Assembly: GCF_009687885.1 (NCBI RefSeq)
Contig: NZ_BLAF01000007.1
Coordinates: 1-64,000, forward strand
Origin: Acrocarpospora pleiomorpha
Lineage (GTDB): Bacteria > Actinomycetota > Actinomycetes > Streptosporangiales > Streptosporangiaceae
Direction: 5' to 3'
DNA: 64,000 nt
Shown here: piece after piece, positions 36,347 through 44,977 of the stretch
Layout of the letters: each line of letters starts with the position of its first letter
Numbering within the stretch: the first letter of the stretch is position 1
The notes under the pieces: model-generated
The model's input: only the letters and a program-made list of their open reading frames with translations
The model's database searches: none
Told to the model about the DNA's origin: nothing
Made by a program: the position numbers and the translations under genes

Positions 36347-38008
36347 ATGTCGGTAAATCTCCGGCCCCAGGCGAGTCTCGGCCGCGTGCTGGACGATCTC
36401 GGCGCGACCCTGCTGGAGCTGATCCACGGCGATCCCGGCAAGATCGGGGACATCGGCGGCGTCGCCATCCACGACCCCCTCGACGACCTCGCGCTGCCCC
36501 GGCACGCGCTCGTGCTCGGCGTCGGGCTGCGCGAGACCGCCGAGGTCGCCGACGTGCTGCGCGTGCTCGGACGGCACGGCGCCGCCGGGCTGGTGCTGCG
36601 GGCCCCGGTCGCGCGCGGCCCGGAGCTGACGGCGGCGGCGGAGGAGTCCGGCGTGGCCCTGCTCGGGCTGACCCGCGGCGCGTCCTGGGCGCAGCTCGCC
36701 GCGATGCTGCGCGGCCTGCTCGCCGAGGGCGACGTCGGCGAGGACGGGCCGCAGACCATCGGCGGCATGCCCAGCGGCGACCTCTTCGCCGTCGCCAACG
36801 CGGTCGCCGCGCTGCTCGACGCGCCCGTCACGATCGAGGACCGCAGCTCGCGGGTGCTCGCCTTCTCCGGCCGGCAGGACGAGGCCGACGCCTCCCGGGT
36901 GGAGACCATCCTGGGACGCCAGGTGCCCGAGCGCTACTCCCGCCTGCTCACCGACCGCGGCGTCTTCCGCGACCTGTACCGGAGCGACCGCCCCGTCTAC
37001 GTCGAGCCGCCCGGTTCCGAGTTGGAGGAATTCTCGATACCCCGGGTGGCGGTGGCCGTACGGGCCGGTGACGAGGTGCTCGGCTCGATCTGGGCGGCGG
37101 TGCGGGAGCCGCTCAGTCAGGAACGCGATCAGGCGCTCTGCGACGCGGCGCGCCTGGTCGCGCTGCACATGCTGCGCATCCGGGCCGGCGCCGACGTCGG
37201 CCGCCGGCTGCGCGCCGATCTGCTGGGCACCGCGATGGAGGGCGGCGTCGGCGCCCGCGAGGCCCTCAACCGGCTGGGCCTGGCCGACCAGCCGGTGAGC
37301 GTGCTGGCGCTCGCGATACCCGACGCCGGAGTGGATCCTTCGCTCGACGCCGACGTCAACCTGGCCACCGAACGGCAGCGCCTGGCCGACGGGCTGTCCA
37401 TGCACCTCAGCGCCGTGCATCCCCGCTGCGTGGCGGCGCTCGTCGGCGATGTCGCGTACGGGCTGCTGCCGGTGGCCCGCGACGAGGACGCCGAGCAGCG
37501 CGCGATGCGCATCGCCACCGAGTTCCTGGACCGGGTCGGCCACCGGGTGCGTGCCGTGATCGGCATCGGCCCGGTGGCCCACGATCCGGCCGAGCTGCAG
37601 GAGGCGCGCGGCAACGCCGACCGCGCGCTGCGGGTGCTGCGAACCGGCAGCGGCCGCGGGCGGCGGGTGGCCCGGCTCAGCGACGTCCACGTCGAGGCGC
37701 TGGTGCTGGAGCTGCGGGACCTCGTCGCGGCGCGCGGTGACGGGCCGACCGGCCCGGTCGCCCGGCTCCACGAGTACGACGAGCAGCACAACGCCCACCT
37801 GGTGGAGACGCTCCGCGCGTGGCTCGACGCGTTCGGCGACGTGATCGTGGCCGCCTCCAGGGTGTACGTGCACCCCAACACGTTCCGCTACCGGCTGCGG
37901 CGCCTGGCCGAGGTCGGCGGGATCGACCTGGCCGACCCGGACGCCCGCTTCGCCGCGATGCTCCAGCTACGGGTGCTCTCACCAGCGCCCCGCCGCACAC
38001 TTCCCTAG
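36347..38008 (+). CDS. PucR/CdaR-family transcriptional regulator
   Basis: 553 residues. The N-terminal PucR-type sensor domain (about 1-125, LGRVLDDLGATLLELIHGD) is followed by a GAF-like middle domain (about 140-290: ANAVAALLDAPVTIEDRSSRVLAFSG) and a GGDEF-like domain. A C-terminal helix-turn-helix of the PucR_HTH type (LVETLRAWLDAFGDVIVAASRVYVHPNTFRYRLRRLAEV) ends the protein. Such proteins activate purine, amino acid or nitrogen catabolism genes in response to a metabolite. It lies 50 bp after the racemase gene, the only sizeable gap since the receptor gene, so it may have its own promoter. An imperfect palindrome (36315-36330) lies in that gap. It is the obvious regulator of the peptide operon. 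Confidence 0.88.
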   Translation: MSVNLRPQASLGRVLDDLGATLLELIHGDPGKIGDIGGVAIHDPLDDLALPRHALVLGVGLRETAEVADVLRVLGRHGAAGLVLRAPVARGPELTAAAEESGVALLGLTRGASWAQLAAMLRGLLAEGDVGEDGPQTIGGMPSGDLFAVANAVAALLDAPVTIEDRSSRVLAFSGRQDEADASRVETILGRQVPERYSRLLTDRGVFRDLYRSDRPVYVEPPGSELEEFSIPRVAVAVRAGDEVLGSIWAAVREPLSQERDQALCDAARLVALHMLRIRAGADVGRRLRADLLGTAMEGGVGAREALNRLGLADQPVSVLALAIPDAGVDPSLDADVNLATERQRLADGLSMHLSAVHPRCVAALVGDVAYGLLPVARDEDAEQRAMRIATEFLDRVGHRVRAVIGIGPVAHDPAELQEARGNADRALRVLRTGSGRGRRVARLSDVHVEALVLELRDLVAARGDGPTGPVARLHEYDEQHNAHLVETLRAWLDAFGDVIVAASRVYVHPNTFRYRLRRLAEVGGIDLADPDARFAAMLQLRVLSPAPRRTLP

Positions 38009-38021
38009 TTCCTGGGCTCAG

Positions 38022-41000
38022 TCACTTCCGGCTGCCGCTGCTGTACGCCAACCGGCCCAACCCCCCGTTGCGCACATCGCCGACGTACAGCCGCCGGTCG
38101 TCCCCGATGCCGGTCACGACCGAGAAGGGGTTATTGGCCGGGATCGTCCGGACGACAGACAGAGACTGCTGGCCGACCACGTCCACGCGGCCTTCCCCGG
38201 CCACGTACGCCTGGTGGGCGTGCGGGCTGACGGCGATGGCCCGGGCCGGGCCGCTCAGGTTCACCTGCTTTATGATCTCGCGGGTGGACAGCTCGAGCAC
38301 GGTCACGCTCGGATGGACGGGACCGCCGCCCAGGTTGGCGGTGTACAGGCGGTTGTTGAACGGGTCCACGGCCACGTCCGTCGGCTGGGTGCCGACCGGG
38401 CCGAGTGGGACCTGCGGGTGGATGGTCCGCGTCACGCCGTCGTCGGTCACGGAGCCGAGTGCGGTCACGGGCGGCGACGCCGACGGGCGGCTCATGGCCA
38501 CGTAGATCGTGTTCGTCGACTCGTCGACCGCCATGCCGAGCGGTCCGACGCCCATGTTGATCGGAGGCAGCTCGGTGTTGGCAGCGCCGTCGATCACGTG
38601 GAGAAGACCGAGGTTGTTGGACACGTACACGCGGTTGGTACGCGGATTCACGACCACGTCGGTGGCGGTCTGGGCGGTGGCTATCGAGATCGTGGTGATG
38701 ACCGAGAGCGTGCGGCGGTCGATCACCGTCAGCTCGTTGACGTTCGGATGACCCGGCCTGCTGCCGTTGAGCACGTAGATGCGGTCGCCGGCGGTGTTGA
38801 CCGCGACGGAGCGCGGCCGGTACCCGACCGGGACGCGGGCCTTCGGCCGCAGGGTCGCCCGGTCCAGGACGACGAGCGAGCCCGGCTGGTCGGAGGTGTG
38901 CGGCTCGGCGGCGGTCTCGTAGTAGTGCGTCGCGTACAGGCTGGTGTCGTCCATCGCGACGCCCAGCACGGGCTCGCGGTAGCCGGCGAGTTGCCTTTGC
39001 AACTGGACGTTCCGGTCGGGGGCGAGCGCCTGGTCGTGGGACTGCTGGATGGTCTCGGCCTCGGCCGCGGTCAGCTCGGCGGGCGGGCTGGAGACGGGCG
39101 CGGGGTCGGCGTCCAGCTTCAGGTGGGACCAGTCGTCGAAGCCGCGCAGGAACCGGCCTTCGCCCACGGGCATCACCTGTACGTCGTCGCCCGACGCGCT
39201 GGAGTCGCACACGAGGTCGCCGCCGCTGATGATCAGGTTGTTGACCGGCTGGTCCATGGGGTCCATGGTGGAGTCCAGCACGCCGTCGGGGCCGGGTCTG
39301 ACGCACACGCCGCCGTTGACCGCGACGGGGACGTCCGCGTCGTCGGGGGAACCGTCGCCGTTCCAGTCGATGGGCTGGTCGGCGGCGCCGGTGCGCTTGT
39401 CGCGCGCGGCGTCTCGCCAGCGGGTGAACAAGGCGGTGTCGGGCTCGACGCCGGTCTGCTCGCTCAGGTGGAGCGCGTCGAGTTCGCTCAGCTCCTCACC
39501 TGAGTAGTCCACGCCCGTGCGGTACTTACCGGTGGTGCCCGTGAGGCCGGTGAGCTGGAAGCTGTAGTTCATCACGCTCAGGTAATTGGGCTTGTAGTTG
39601 ACGCCGGGCTCGTCGCCGCCGTGATGCAGGCCGAGCGAGTGGCCCAGCTCGTGCATGAACGTCCCCGCCTGCTCGATCAAGGTGCCGTTGCCGCCCGCGA
39701 ACGCCCCCAGGCTCACCATGAAGTCCTGCTTGTCCCCGGTAAAGGTGGACAGCCCGGAGCTCTCAGACGACGTGCCGCCGAACCCGTAGTCGTGCACCCA
39801 CAGGTTGTAGTGGACGTACGGATCACGTGCCGGATCGAAGTTGGCCGGATCCGCCTTGACCCCCGTGAAGTCCGACGGATCGAACACCGGCTGCTCCGGG
39901 ATCGTGCCGCTGACGTCGACGATGAGCTGGACGCCGGGCTCGGCGTCGGCCCCCGCGTACGGGCAGGACGCGACGGCCGGCACCGGCGCGTTCGCGAACG
40001 CCGCCGCCACCTCCTCGATCGGCCCGGCCGGGCGCTTGGCGTCGAACACCTGGATCTGGCCGCCCTCCGACGCGTCGGCGATCAACGCCTCGGCCGTGTG
40101 GTGGGAGTCGCCGTCCACGTTGCCGGCCGCGAGCTGGTTGTGCCCGCTGTTGTTGAACCGGGTGTCCGTGATGCCCATGCGCGGGTTCGGCTTGCCGGTC
40201 GTCGCGTCGAACACGTCGATGCGGCCGCCCGAGTCGTTCGCGACGAGCACCTCGTCCTGGCCGTCGCCGTCGAGGTCGCCGGTCGCGATCTGGTTGTGGT
40301 CGTCGTTGTCGAACGTCGTGTCCGGGATGCCGGTGTCCGGAACGTTCGCGTGGGTCGTCGCGTCGAGCACGTCGATGCGGCCGGTGCTGTCGTTGGCGAT
40401 GAGGACGTCGTCGCGGCCGTCGCCGTTCACGTCGCCCACGGCGAGTTGGTTGTGGTCGTCGTCGTCGAACGTGGTGTCACGCACGCCCAGCCCCGGCGCC
40501 GTCGTGTGCGTGGTGGCGTCGTAGACGTGGATGCGCCCGCCCTCGGAGGCGTCGGCCAGCACGATCTCCTGCTTGCCCGCGGCGTCGCCGTCCACGTTGC
40601 CGACCGCGATCTGGTTGTGCTCGTCGTCGTCGAAGCGCGTGTCGCCCACCCCCAGGCCGGGCGCCGGCGCGTGGGACACGGCGTCGAGAACGTCGATGCG
40701 GCCGGTGTCGGCGTTGGCGATGACGATCTCGTCGCGGCCGTCGCCGTTCACGTCGCCGACCGCCATCTGGTTGCGCCCGTCGTCCTCGAACGTCGAGTCC
40801 GCCACCCCGAGGCCGGGCGCCGTCGTGTGCGTGGTGGCGTCGTAGACGTGGATGCGTCCGCCCTCGGAGGCGTCGGCCAGCACGATCTCCTGCTTGCCCG
40901 CGGCGTCGCCGTCCACGTTGCCGACCGCGATGTGGTTGTGGCCGTTGTCCTCGAAGCGGGTGTCGTTCACGCCCAGGTCGGGATGGGGCAGGCCGGTCGG

Positions 41001-41294
41001 GCCGCTGAACAGGTCCGGGCGATGATCATGCGTGCTGTCGGCCATGTAGTCGATCTCGACCAGGATCGTTTTGCGACACGGGCTCGCGCCCAGCTTGGGC
41101 AGGTCCATGGCAAGGCTGCCGTCAGCGTGCTTGATCCCGTTCAGTTCGACCTCGTCGGGGATGCCGTCCTCGTCCACGTCCCCGTCGGCGAGCACGGATA
41201 ACGCGCCGGGCGGCCCCGCCGCCGTGGCCATCGGCTGGCCGAGCCCGGCCAGCACGAGGGCGGTCAGCAACGCGACGATCTTGTTTCTTGGCAT
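38022..41294 (-). CDS. Secreted metalloprotease with inserted FG-GAP repeats and YVTN propeller
   Basis: 1090 residues with a signal peptide (residues 1-26). A calcium-type loop DGDVDEDGIPDEVE follows. The protease begins at CRKTILVEIDYM (about 75) and breaks off after DHRPD; six FG-GAP-like repeats (about 105-415) are inserted, each with a VDGD or VNGDGRDE metal loop. The protease then resumes at PIEEVAAAFANAPV and carries the zinc site HELGHSLGLHH near residue 547. A C-terminal YVTN-type seven-bladed propeller (about 765-1085) follows. It should be an extracellular zinc endopeptidase with adhesion-like accessory domains. The ATG at 41294 with CGGAG upstream is chosen over a longer frame to 41462 because the signal peptide starts there. 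Convergent with the PucR gene. Confidence 0.88.
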   Translation of the reverse strand: MPRNKIVALLTALVLAGLGQPMATAAGPPGALSVLADGDVDEDGIPDEVELNGIKHADGSLAMDLPKLGASPCRKTILVEIDYMADSTHDHRPDLFSGPTGLPHPDLGVNDTRFEDNGHNHIAVGNVDGDAAGKQEIVLADASEGGRIHVYDATTHTTAPGLGVADSTFEDDGRNQMAVGDVNGDGRDEIVIANADTGRIDVLDAVSHAPAPGLGVGDTRFDDDEHNQIAVGNVDGDAAGKQEIVLADASEGGRIHVYDATTHTTAPGLGVRDTTFDDDDHNQLAVGDVNGDGRDDVLIANDSTGRIDVLDATTHANVPDTGIPDTTFDNDDHNQIATGDLDGDGQDEVLVANDSGGRIDVFDATTGKPNPRMGITDTRFNNSGHNQLAAGNVDGDSHHTAEALIADASEGGQIQVFDAKRPAGPIEEVAAAFANAPVPAVASCPYAGADAEPGVQLIVDVSGTIPEQPVFDPSDFTGVKADPANFDPARDPYVHYNLWVHDYGFGGTSSESSGLSTFTGDKQDFMVSLGAFAGGNGTLIEQAGTFMHELGHSLGLHHGGDEPGVNYKPNYLSVMNYSFQLTGLTGTTGKYRTGVDYSGEELSELDALHLSEQTGVEPDTALFTRWRDAARDKRTGAADQPIDWNGDGSPDDADVPVAVNGGVCVRPGPDGVLDSTMDPMDQPVNNLIISGGDLVCDSSASGDDVQVMPVGEGRFLRGFDDWSHLKLDADPAPVSSPPAELTAAEAETIQQSHDQALAPDRNVQLQRQLAGYREPVLGVAMDDTSLYATHYYETAAEPHTSDQPGSLVVLDRATLRPKARVPVGYRPRSVAVNTAGDRIYVLNGSRPGHPNVNELTVIDRRTLSVITTISIATAQTATDVVVNPRTNRVYVSNNLGLLHVIDGAANTELPPINMGVGPLGMAVDESTNTIYVAMSRPSASPPVTALGSVTDDGVTRTIHPQVPLGPVGTQPTDVAVDPFNNRLYTANLGGGPVHPSVTVLELSTREIIKQVNLSGPARAIAVSPHAHQAYVAGEGRVDVVGQQSLSVVRTIPANNPFSVVTGIGDDRRLYVGDVRNGGLGRLAYSSGSRK
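40497..40932. repeat. Tandem 321-bp repeat inside the FG-GAP region
   Basis: A stretch of more than 100 bp around 40500-40615 recurs almost unchanged at 40821-40936, an offset of 321 bp or 107 codons. The unit equals two FG-GAP-like repeats of different type (55 and 52 residues), so the array grew by duplication of a pair. Near identity in DNA implies a recent event. Confidence 0.75.
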
Positions 41295-41455
41295 GACTGA
41301 GCTCCGCTGCACGTGGGGTGATGTGATGGAGCAATCGTCTGCGCGGCCCTCGGCCGAATGCCACTTATTACGTAGAACTATGCAATGCCCGGGATCAGAG
41401 TATCTGCGGGCCGCCACGCGGCTCCTACGTGCTGGATCGGACCGGGGGGACGACC
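41295..41455. other. Divergent promoter region between metalloprotease and LuxR regulator
   Basis: About 160 bp between divergent genes. The centre (41365-41395) is unusually AT-rich for this genome and contains the palindrome TACGTA, so both promoters probably lie there. I could not fit a standard -35/-10 pair with confidence. Confidence 0.35.
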
Positions 41456-42283
41456 GTGGCATCGCTTAGCGCCGCTGACCTGAAGGCTGTGCTGGAGTTC
41501 ACCACCTCGACGCTGCGCGTGCGCACGTTCACACAAGTGCAGCCGCTGCTGAGCGGGCTGGCCCGGCTCGTGGGCAGCGACGCGGCCACGGTCACCCAGC
41601 TGAACCTGCGCAGCCGCCACGAGATCGCGGTGCTCTGGCCGCCGCGCCGGCCCGTCCTGGACGTGCTGCCCGCCTACGCCGCGCTCGGCCACACCCATCC
41701 GCTCCGCGCCCCGCTGCTGCGGCTGGCCGAGTCCCCACCCGCGCGCGCTCTGCCCGTGCGGATCTCGGACGTGCTCACCCCGAGGGCCTGGAAGGCCACC
41801 CCGCTCTATCTGGAGGCGATGACGGGCACAAGCGACCAGCTCTGCCTGCCGATGTCGTTCTCGGGCGCGACCGTTCGGGCCGTCACCCTGTCACGTTTCT
41901 CGGGCGCGTTCACCGTCCGGCAGCGCGACGTCCTGGCCGCCTGTGCCGAGCACCTGAGCTTCGCGTTCTGCCGCTCCCGGCCCAACGGGCAGTTCGGCCT
42001 GCAGCTCGCGCCCCATCCCGCGCGGATCCCGCTGGCCGTCGCCGGCCCTCCCGTCAGGACGGACGAGACCGAGCCGGGCGAGCTGGACGAGACGTTGCTG
42101 TCCCCCCGCGAACGCCAGGTCCTGCACCTGATGGCCGCTGCCCTCACCGACGCCCAGATCGCCCGGCGGCTCGGGCTGCGCCCGGCCACCGTCTCCAAGC
42201 ACCTGCACCGCGTCTACACCCGGCTCGGCCTGCGCAACCGCGTCGATGCCGCCCGGATGTGGACCGGCCGCCCGGCGGAATAA
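41456..42283 (+). CDS. LuxR-type helix-turn-helix transcriptional regulator
   Basis: About 275 residues. A GAF-like N-terminal region of about 200 residues precedes a C-terminal LuxR/FixJ helix-turn-helix: LSPRERQVLHLMAAALTDAQIARRLGLRPATVSKHLHRVYTRLGLRNRVDAA. There is no receiver domain, so activity is probably set by a ligand bound by the N-terminal region. I chose the GTG at 41456 with GGGGGGA seven bases upstream; a GTG at 41429 is the alternative. It lies 45 bp before the second ABC importer gene, and the shared AT-rich operator at 42285 begins right after its stop. It may regulate that regulon or the divergent metalloprotease gene. Confidence 0.85.
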   Translation: MASLSAADLKAVLEFTTSTLRVRTFTQVQPLLSGLARLVGSDAATVTQLNLRSRHEIAVLWPPRRPVLDVLPAYAALGHTHPLRAPLLRLAESPPARALPVRISDVLTPRAWKATPLYLEAMTGTSDQLCLPMSFSGATVRAVTLSRFSGAFTVRQRDVLAACAEHLSFAFCRSRPNGQFGLQLAPHPARIPLAVAGPPVRTDETEPGELDETLLSPRERQVLHLMAAALTDAQIARRLGLRPATVSKHLHRVYTRLGLRNRVDAARMWTGRPAE

Positions 42284-42284
42284 A

Positions 42285-42316
42285 TCTATGCTTTTCAAGT
42301 AGGAAATACCTAGATA
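42285..42316 (+). promoter_or_regulatory. Shared operator/promoter element, copy 1
   Basis: An AT-rich element directly before the importer receptor gene matches the element at 49908-49939 at all but about five of 32 positions. The core TTCAAGTAGGAAATA is identical. TCTAT on the left and TAGA on the right give partial dyad symmetry, as expected for a dimeric regulator. It lies 13 to 44 bp before the ATG at 42329. Confidence 0.7.
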
Positions 42317-42328
42317 GAGTAATCGCCT

Positions 42329-44023
42329 ATGACCACCAAGTTCATCGCGGCCCCAACCGATCCTCTCCTTTCCGCCACTCCCAGCCGCCGCGGCTTCCTG
42401 GCTCTCGCCGGGGCCACCGTCAGCTTGTTACTGGTCGGCTGCGGCACCGACGGCACGTCGGCCGTGGGCACGAAGAGCGGGGGCGCTCCCGTCAAGGGCG
42501 GGACCCTCAAGTTCGCCTGGCTGGGTGCCCCCGAAACCATCGACCCGCAGGTCAACAGCAGTTTCGCCGGCGCGAACCTCTCCAACAACATCGTGGACCG
42601 GCTCCTCTTCCAGGACCGTGACACCGGCGAGTTCAGTCCATGGCTGGCCACCAAGTGGGAGTACAACGACGACATCACCGAGTACACCTTCACGCTCCGG
42701 GAGGACGTGACCTTCAGCGACGGCACCAAGTTCAACGCGACGTCGGTCAAGAACAACCTCGACCAGTTCTTCAACGGCGACGAGGCGCTCGGCATCCTGC
42801 CCAACGGCAAGAGCTACCTCGGTCCGTACAAGGAGACCGAGGTCGTCGGCGACTACGTCGTCAAGGTGCGCTTCAGCGCCCCCAACGCGAGCTTCCTGCA
42901 ACTGACCGCCCACAGCGGCACCGGCAACATCGGCTTCCTGGCGGACAAGACCCTGAAGTCCTCGGCCGAGGATCGGCTGAAGCCGGAGAACGTGATCGGC
43001 ACCGGGCCGTTCACCGTCACCGAGTACGTCCCGAAGGTGCGCACCGTCATCGCCCGCCGCGAGGACTACGCCTGGGCGCCGGCCGCGCTGGGGCACCAGG
43101 GACCGGCCTACCTGGACAAGATCGAGTTCATCACCATCCCCGAGGCGAGCGTGCGCGTCGGCGCGCTCCAGTCCGGTGACGTGCCGGCCGCCTTCGACAT
43201 CCTGCCCACCGACGAGAAGGTTCTGACCGCCCAGGGCTTCGAGCTCACCGCCAGGATCAACCCCGGCTTCACGCTCGGCTGGCAGTTCAACCTCAGCCTC
43301 GCGCCGACCGACGACATCAACGTCAGGCGCGCCATCGTGGCGGCCACGGACCGAGCCGGGTTCAAGAAGACGCTCCTGTCGGAATCCGAGGGCGAGGCGC
43401 ACTCCGTGCTCACCGACGGCGTGCCGGGGTTCGCCGACTACAGCCAGGGCGCGCTCAAGTACGACCTCGACCTGGCCAGGAAGCTGCTCGACGACGCCGG
43501 CTGGAAGCCCGGCGCCGACGGGATCCGGGCGAAGGACGGCGTCAAGCTCAAGCTCAAGGGCACCGGCAACGTCCTGGTGCCGGACGCCCGGGTCACCTAC
43601 GAGGCGACCCAGGCGGCGCTGAAGTCGATCGGAGTGGACGTCGAGATCGTGTTCGACCCCAGGAACATCCCGGCCGAACAGCTCACCGCGCAGTACCACC
43701 TGGCGAACATCAATCGTGGCCGCAACGACGTGGCCGTGCTCAACACGCAGCTCAACCCCGACCGGGGGAACGGCGCGGTCATCCCCGCCGACTTCCCGGA
43801 CCGGGCGCGGATCGTGGAGACCTTCAACGCCCTGGACACCGCCACCGGAGCCGCGCAGGCTCCCCTGGCCAAGGCCGTGCAGGACCTCATCCACGAGGAG
43901 CTCGTGCTCGTCGACCCCCAGTTCCAGACCTCGCAGGTGGCCGCCGCGAAGGGTGTGCGCGACATCTACCTCGACGGAGCCGACCGGCTGATCTTCCTCA
44001 GCACCTGGGTGGGCGGCGAGTAG
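42329..44023 (+). CDS. Family 5 ABC substrate-binding lipoprotein (second importer)
   Basis: 564 residues. The N-terminus has a twin-arginine motif SRRGFLALAG and a lipobox ending LLVGC (Cys near residue 33), so it is probably a Tat-exported surface lipoprotein, unlike the receptor at 25596. The binding domain has GGTLKFAWLGAPETIDPQ, LATKWEYNDDITEYTFTLREDVTFSDGT and VIGTGPFTVTEYVPK, typical of the DppA/OppA/NikA family. It is the first gene of the second importer operon, whose neighbours are flavin monooxygenases rather than peptidases, so the cargo is likely a small organic compound that those enzymes oxidise. Confidence 0.92.
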   Translation: MTTKFIAAPTDPLLSATPSRRGFLALAGATVSLLLVGCGTDGTSAVGTKSGGAPVKGGTLKFAWLGAPETIDPQVNSSFAGANLSNNIVDRLLFQDRDTGEFSPWLATKWEYNDDITEYTFTLREDVTFSDGTKFNATSVKNNLDQFFNGDEALGILPNGKSYLGPYKETEVVGDYVVKVRFSAPNASFLQLTAHSGTGNIGFLADKTLKSSAEDRLKPENVIGTGPFTVTEYVPKVRTVIARREDYAWAPAALGHQGPAYLDKIEFITIPEASVRVGALQSGDVPAAFDILPTDEKVLTAQGFELTARINPGFTLGWQFNLSLAPTDDINVRRAIVAATDRAGFKKTLLSESEGEAHSVLTDGVPGFADYSQGALKYDLDLARKLLDDAGWKPGADGIRAKDGVKLKLKGTGNVLVPDARVTYEATQAALKSIGVDVEIVFDPRNIPAEQLTAQYHLANINRGRNDVAVLNTQLNPDRGNGAVIPADFPDRARIVETFNALDTATGAAQAPLAKAVQDLIHEELVLVDPQFQTSQVAAAKGVRDIYLDGADRLIFLSTWVGGE

Positions 44024-44026
44024 CCC

Positions 44027-44977
44027 GTGCTGAAGTACGCCTTGCTGAAGCTCGGCCGCGCGCTGATCGTGGTGTGGGGGGCCTTCACGGCCTCCTTCAT
44101 CCTCCTGTATCTGATGCCGGCCAGCCCGATCGAGCTCCTCTTCCCGCCGGACGAGCGTGCGAGCATCGACCCGCAGGCGTTCCAGGAGATGGAGCGCGCC
44201 TACGGTTTCGACCTGCCCGCGTGGCAGCAGTACCTCGACCGTCTCCTGGCGGCCCTGCGCGGCGACTTCGGGACATCGGTGGGCACGGGTCAGCCGGTGC
44301 TCACGGCGATCGGCGAGGCGTTGCCCAACACGGTGATCCTCGCGGTGTGCGCGCTGGTGCTGGCGTCGCTGTTCGCGCTCTCCATCGCCTGGGTGGCGAC
44401 CTATCTGGAGTCGGCGTGGCTGCGCAACCTCATCGCCGGCGTTCCGCCGCTGCTGGTGTCGTTTCCCAGCTTCCTGCTCGGCCTGATCATCATCAAGGTC
44501 TTCTCCTTCCAGCTCGGCTGGTTCCCGCCCATCAGCGGCGAAGGGCTGCGGGGGCTGGTGCTTCCCGCCGTGGCGCTGGCGATCCCGGTCTCGGGGCCGA
44601 TCGCTCAGTTACTGCTACGCAACTTCCAGACCGAGTACGCCTCGCCCTACGTCCTGACGTCCTACAGCAAGGGCATCCGCAAGGGGCGGGTGCTCAACTC
44701 CGACGTGCTGCGCAACGCGAGCCTGCCGGCGCTGACCCAGGGCGGCATCATCGTCGGTGAGCTGCTCGCCGGCGCCGTGATCACGGAGACGATCTTCTCG
44801 CGCGCGGGGATCGGCCGGCTCACCGAGGATGCGGTCCGGGCCCAGGACGTCCCGGTCGTGCAGGGCATCGTCATGCTCGTCGCCGTCTGCTTCGTGACGG
44901 TGAACTTCGTCGTCGACGTCTCCTATCCGCTCGTGGACCCGCGGCTCAAAGCCGTACCTGAGGGTGTGATCGCGTGA
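44027..44977 (+). CDS. ABC transporter permease, DppB type (second importer)
   Basis: 316 residues, six helices. Helix 1 and the following loop (ALIVVWGAFTASFILLYLMPASP) and the coupling loop TSYSKGIRKGRVLNSDVLRNASLPAL identify a DppB-like subunit. It is read from GTG three bases after the receptor gene's stop. Its stop overlaps the GTG of the next permease gene. It forms the channel with that subunit. Confidence 0.92.
   Translation: MLKYALLKLGRALIVVWGAFTASFILLYLMPASPIELLFPPDERASIDPQAFQEMERAYGFDLPAWQQYLDRLLAALRGDFGTSVGTGQPVLTAIGEALPNTVILAVCALVLASLFALSIAWVATYLESAWLRNLIAGVPPLLVSFPSFLLGLIIIKVFSFQLGWFPPISGEGLRGLVLPAVALAIPVSGPIAQLLLRNFQTEYASPYVLTSYSKGIRKGRVLNSDVLRNASLPALTQGGIIVGELLAGAVITETIFSRAGIGRLTEDAVRAQDVPVVQGIVMLVAVCFVTVNFVVDVSYPLVDPRLKAVPEGVIA

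Noticed and set aside
40045..40985. Regular repeats resembling a CRISPR or minisatellite array
   Set aside because: The repeats are in frame, about 155 bp each, and encode FG-GAP-like blades; there are no short identical repeats with unique spacers.
41295..41462. N-terminal extension of the metalloprotease to 41462
   Set aside because: It would bury the signal peptide behind 56 hydrophilic residues; the ATG at 41294 places the signal at the N-terminus.
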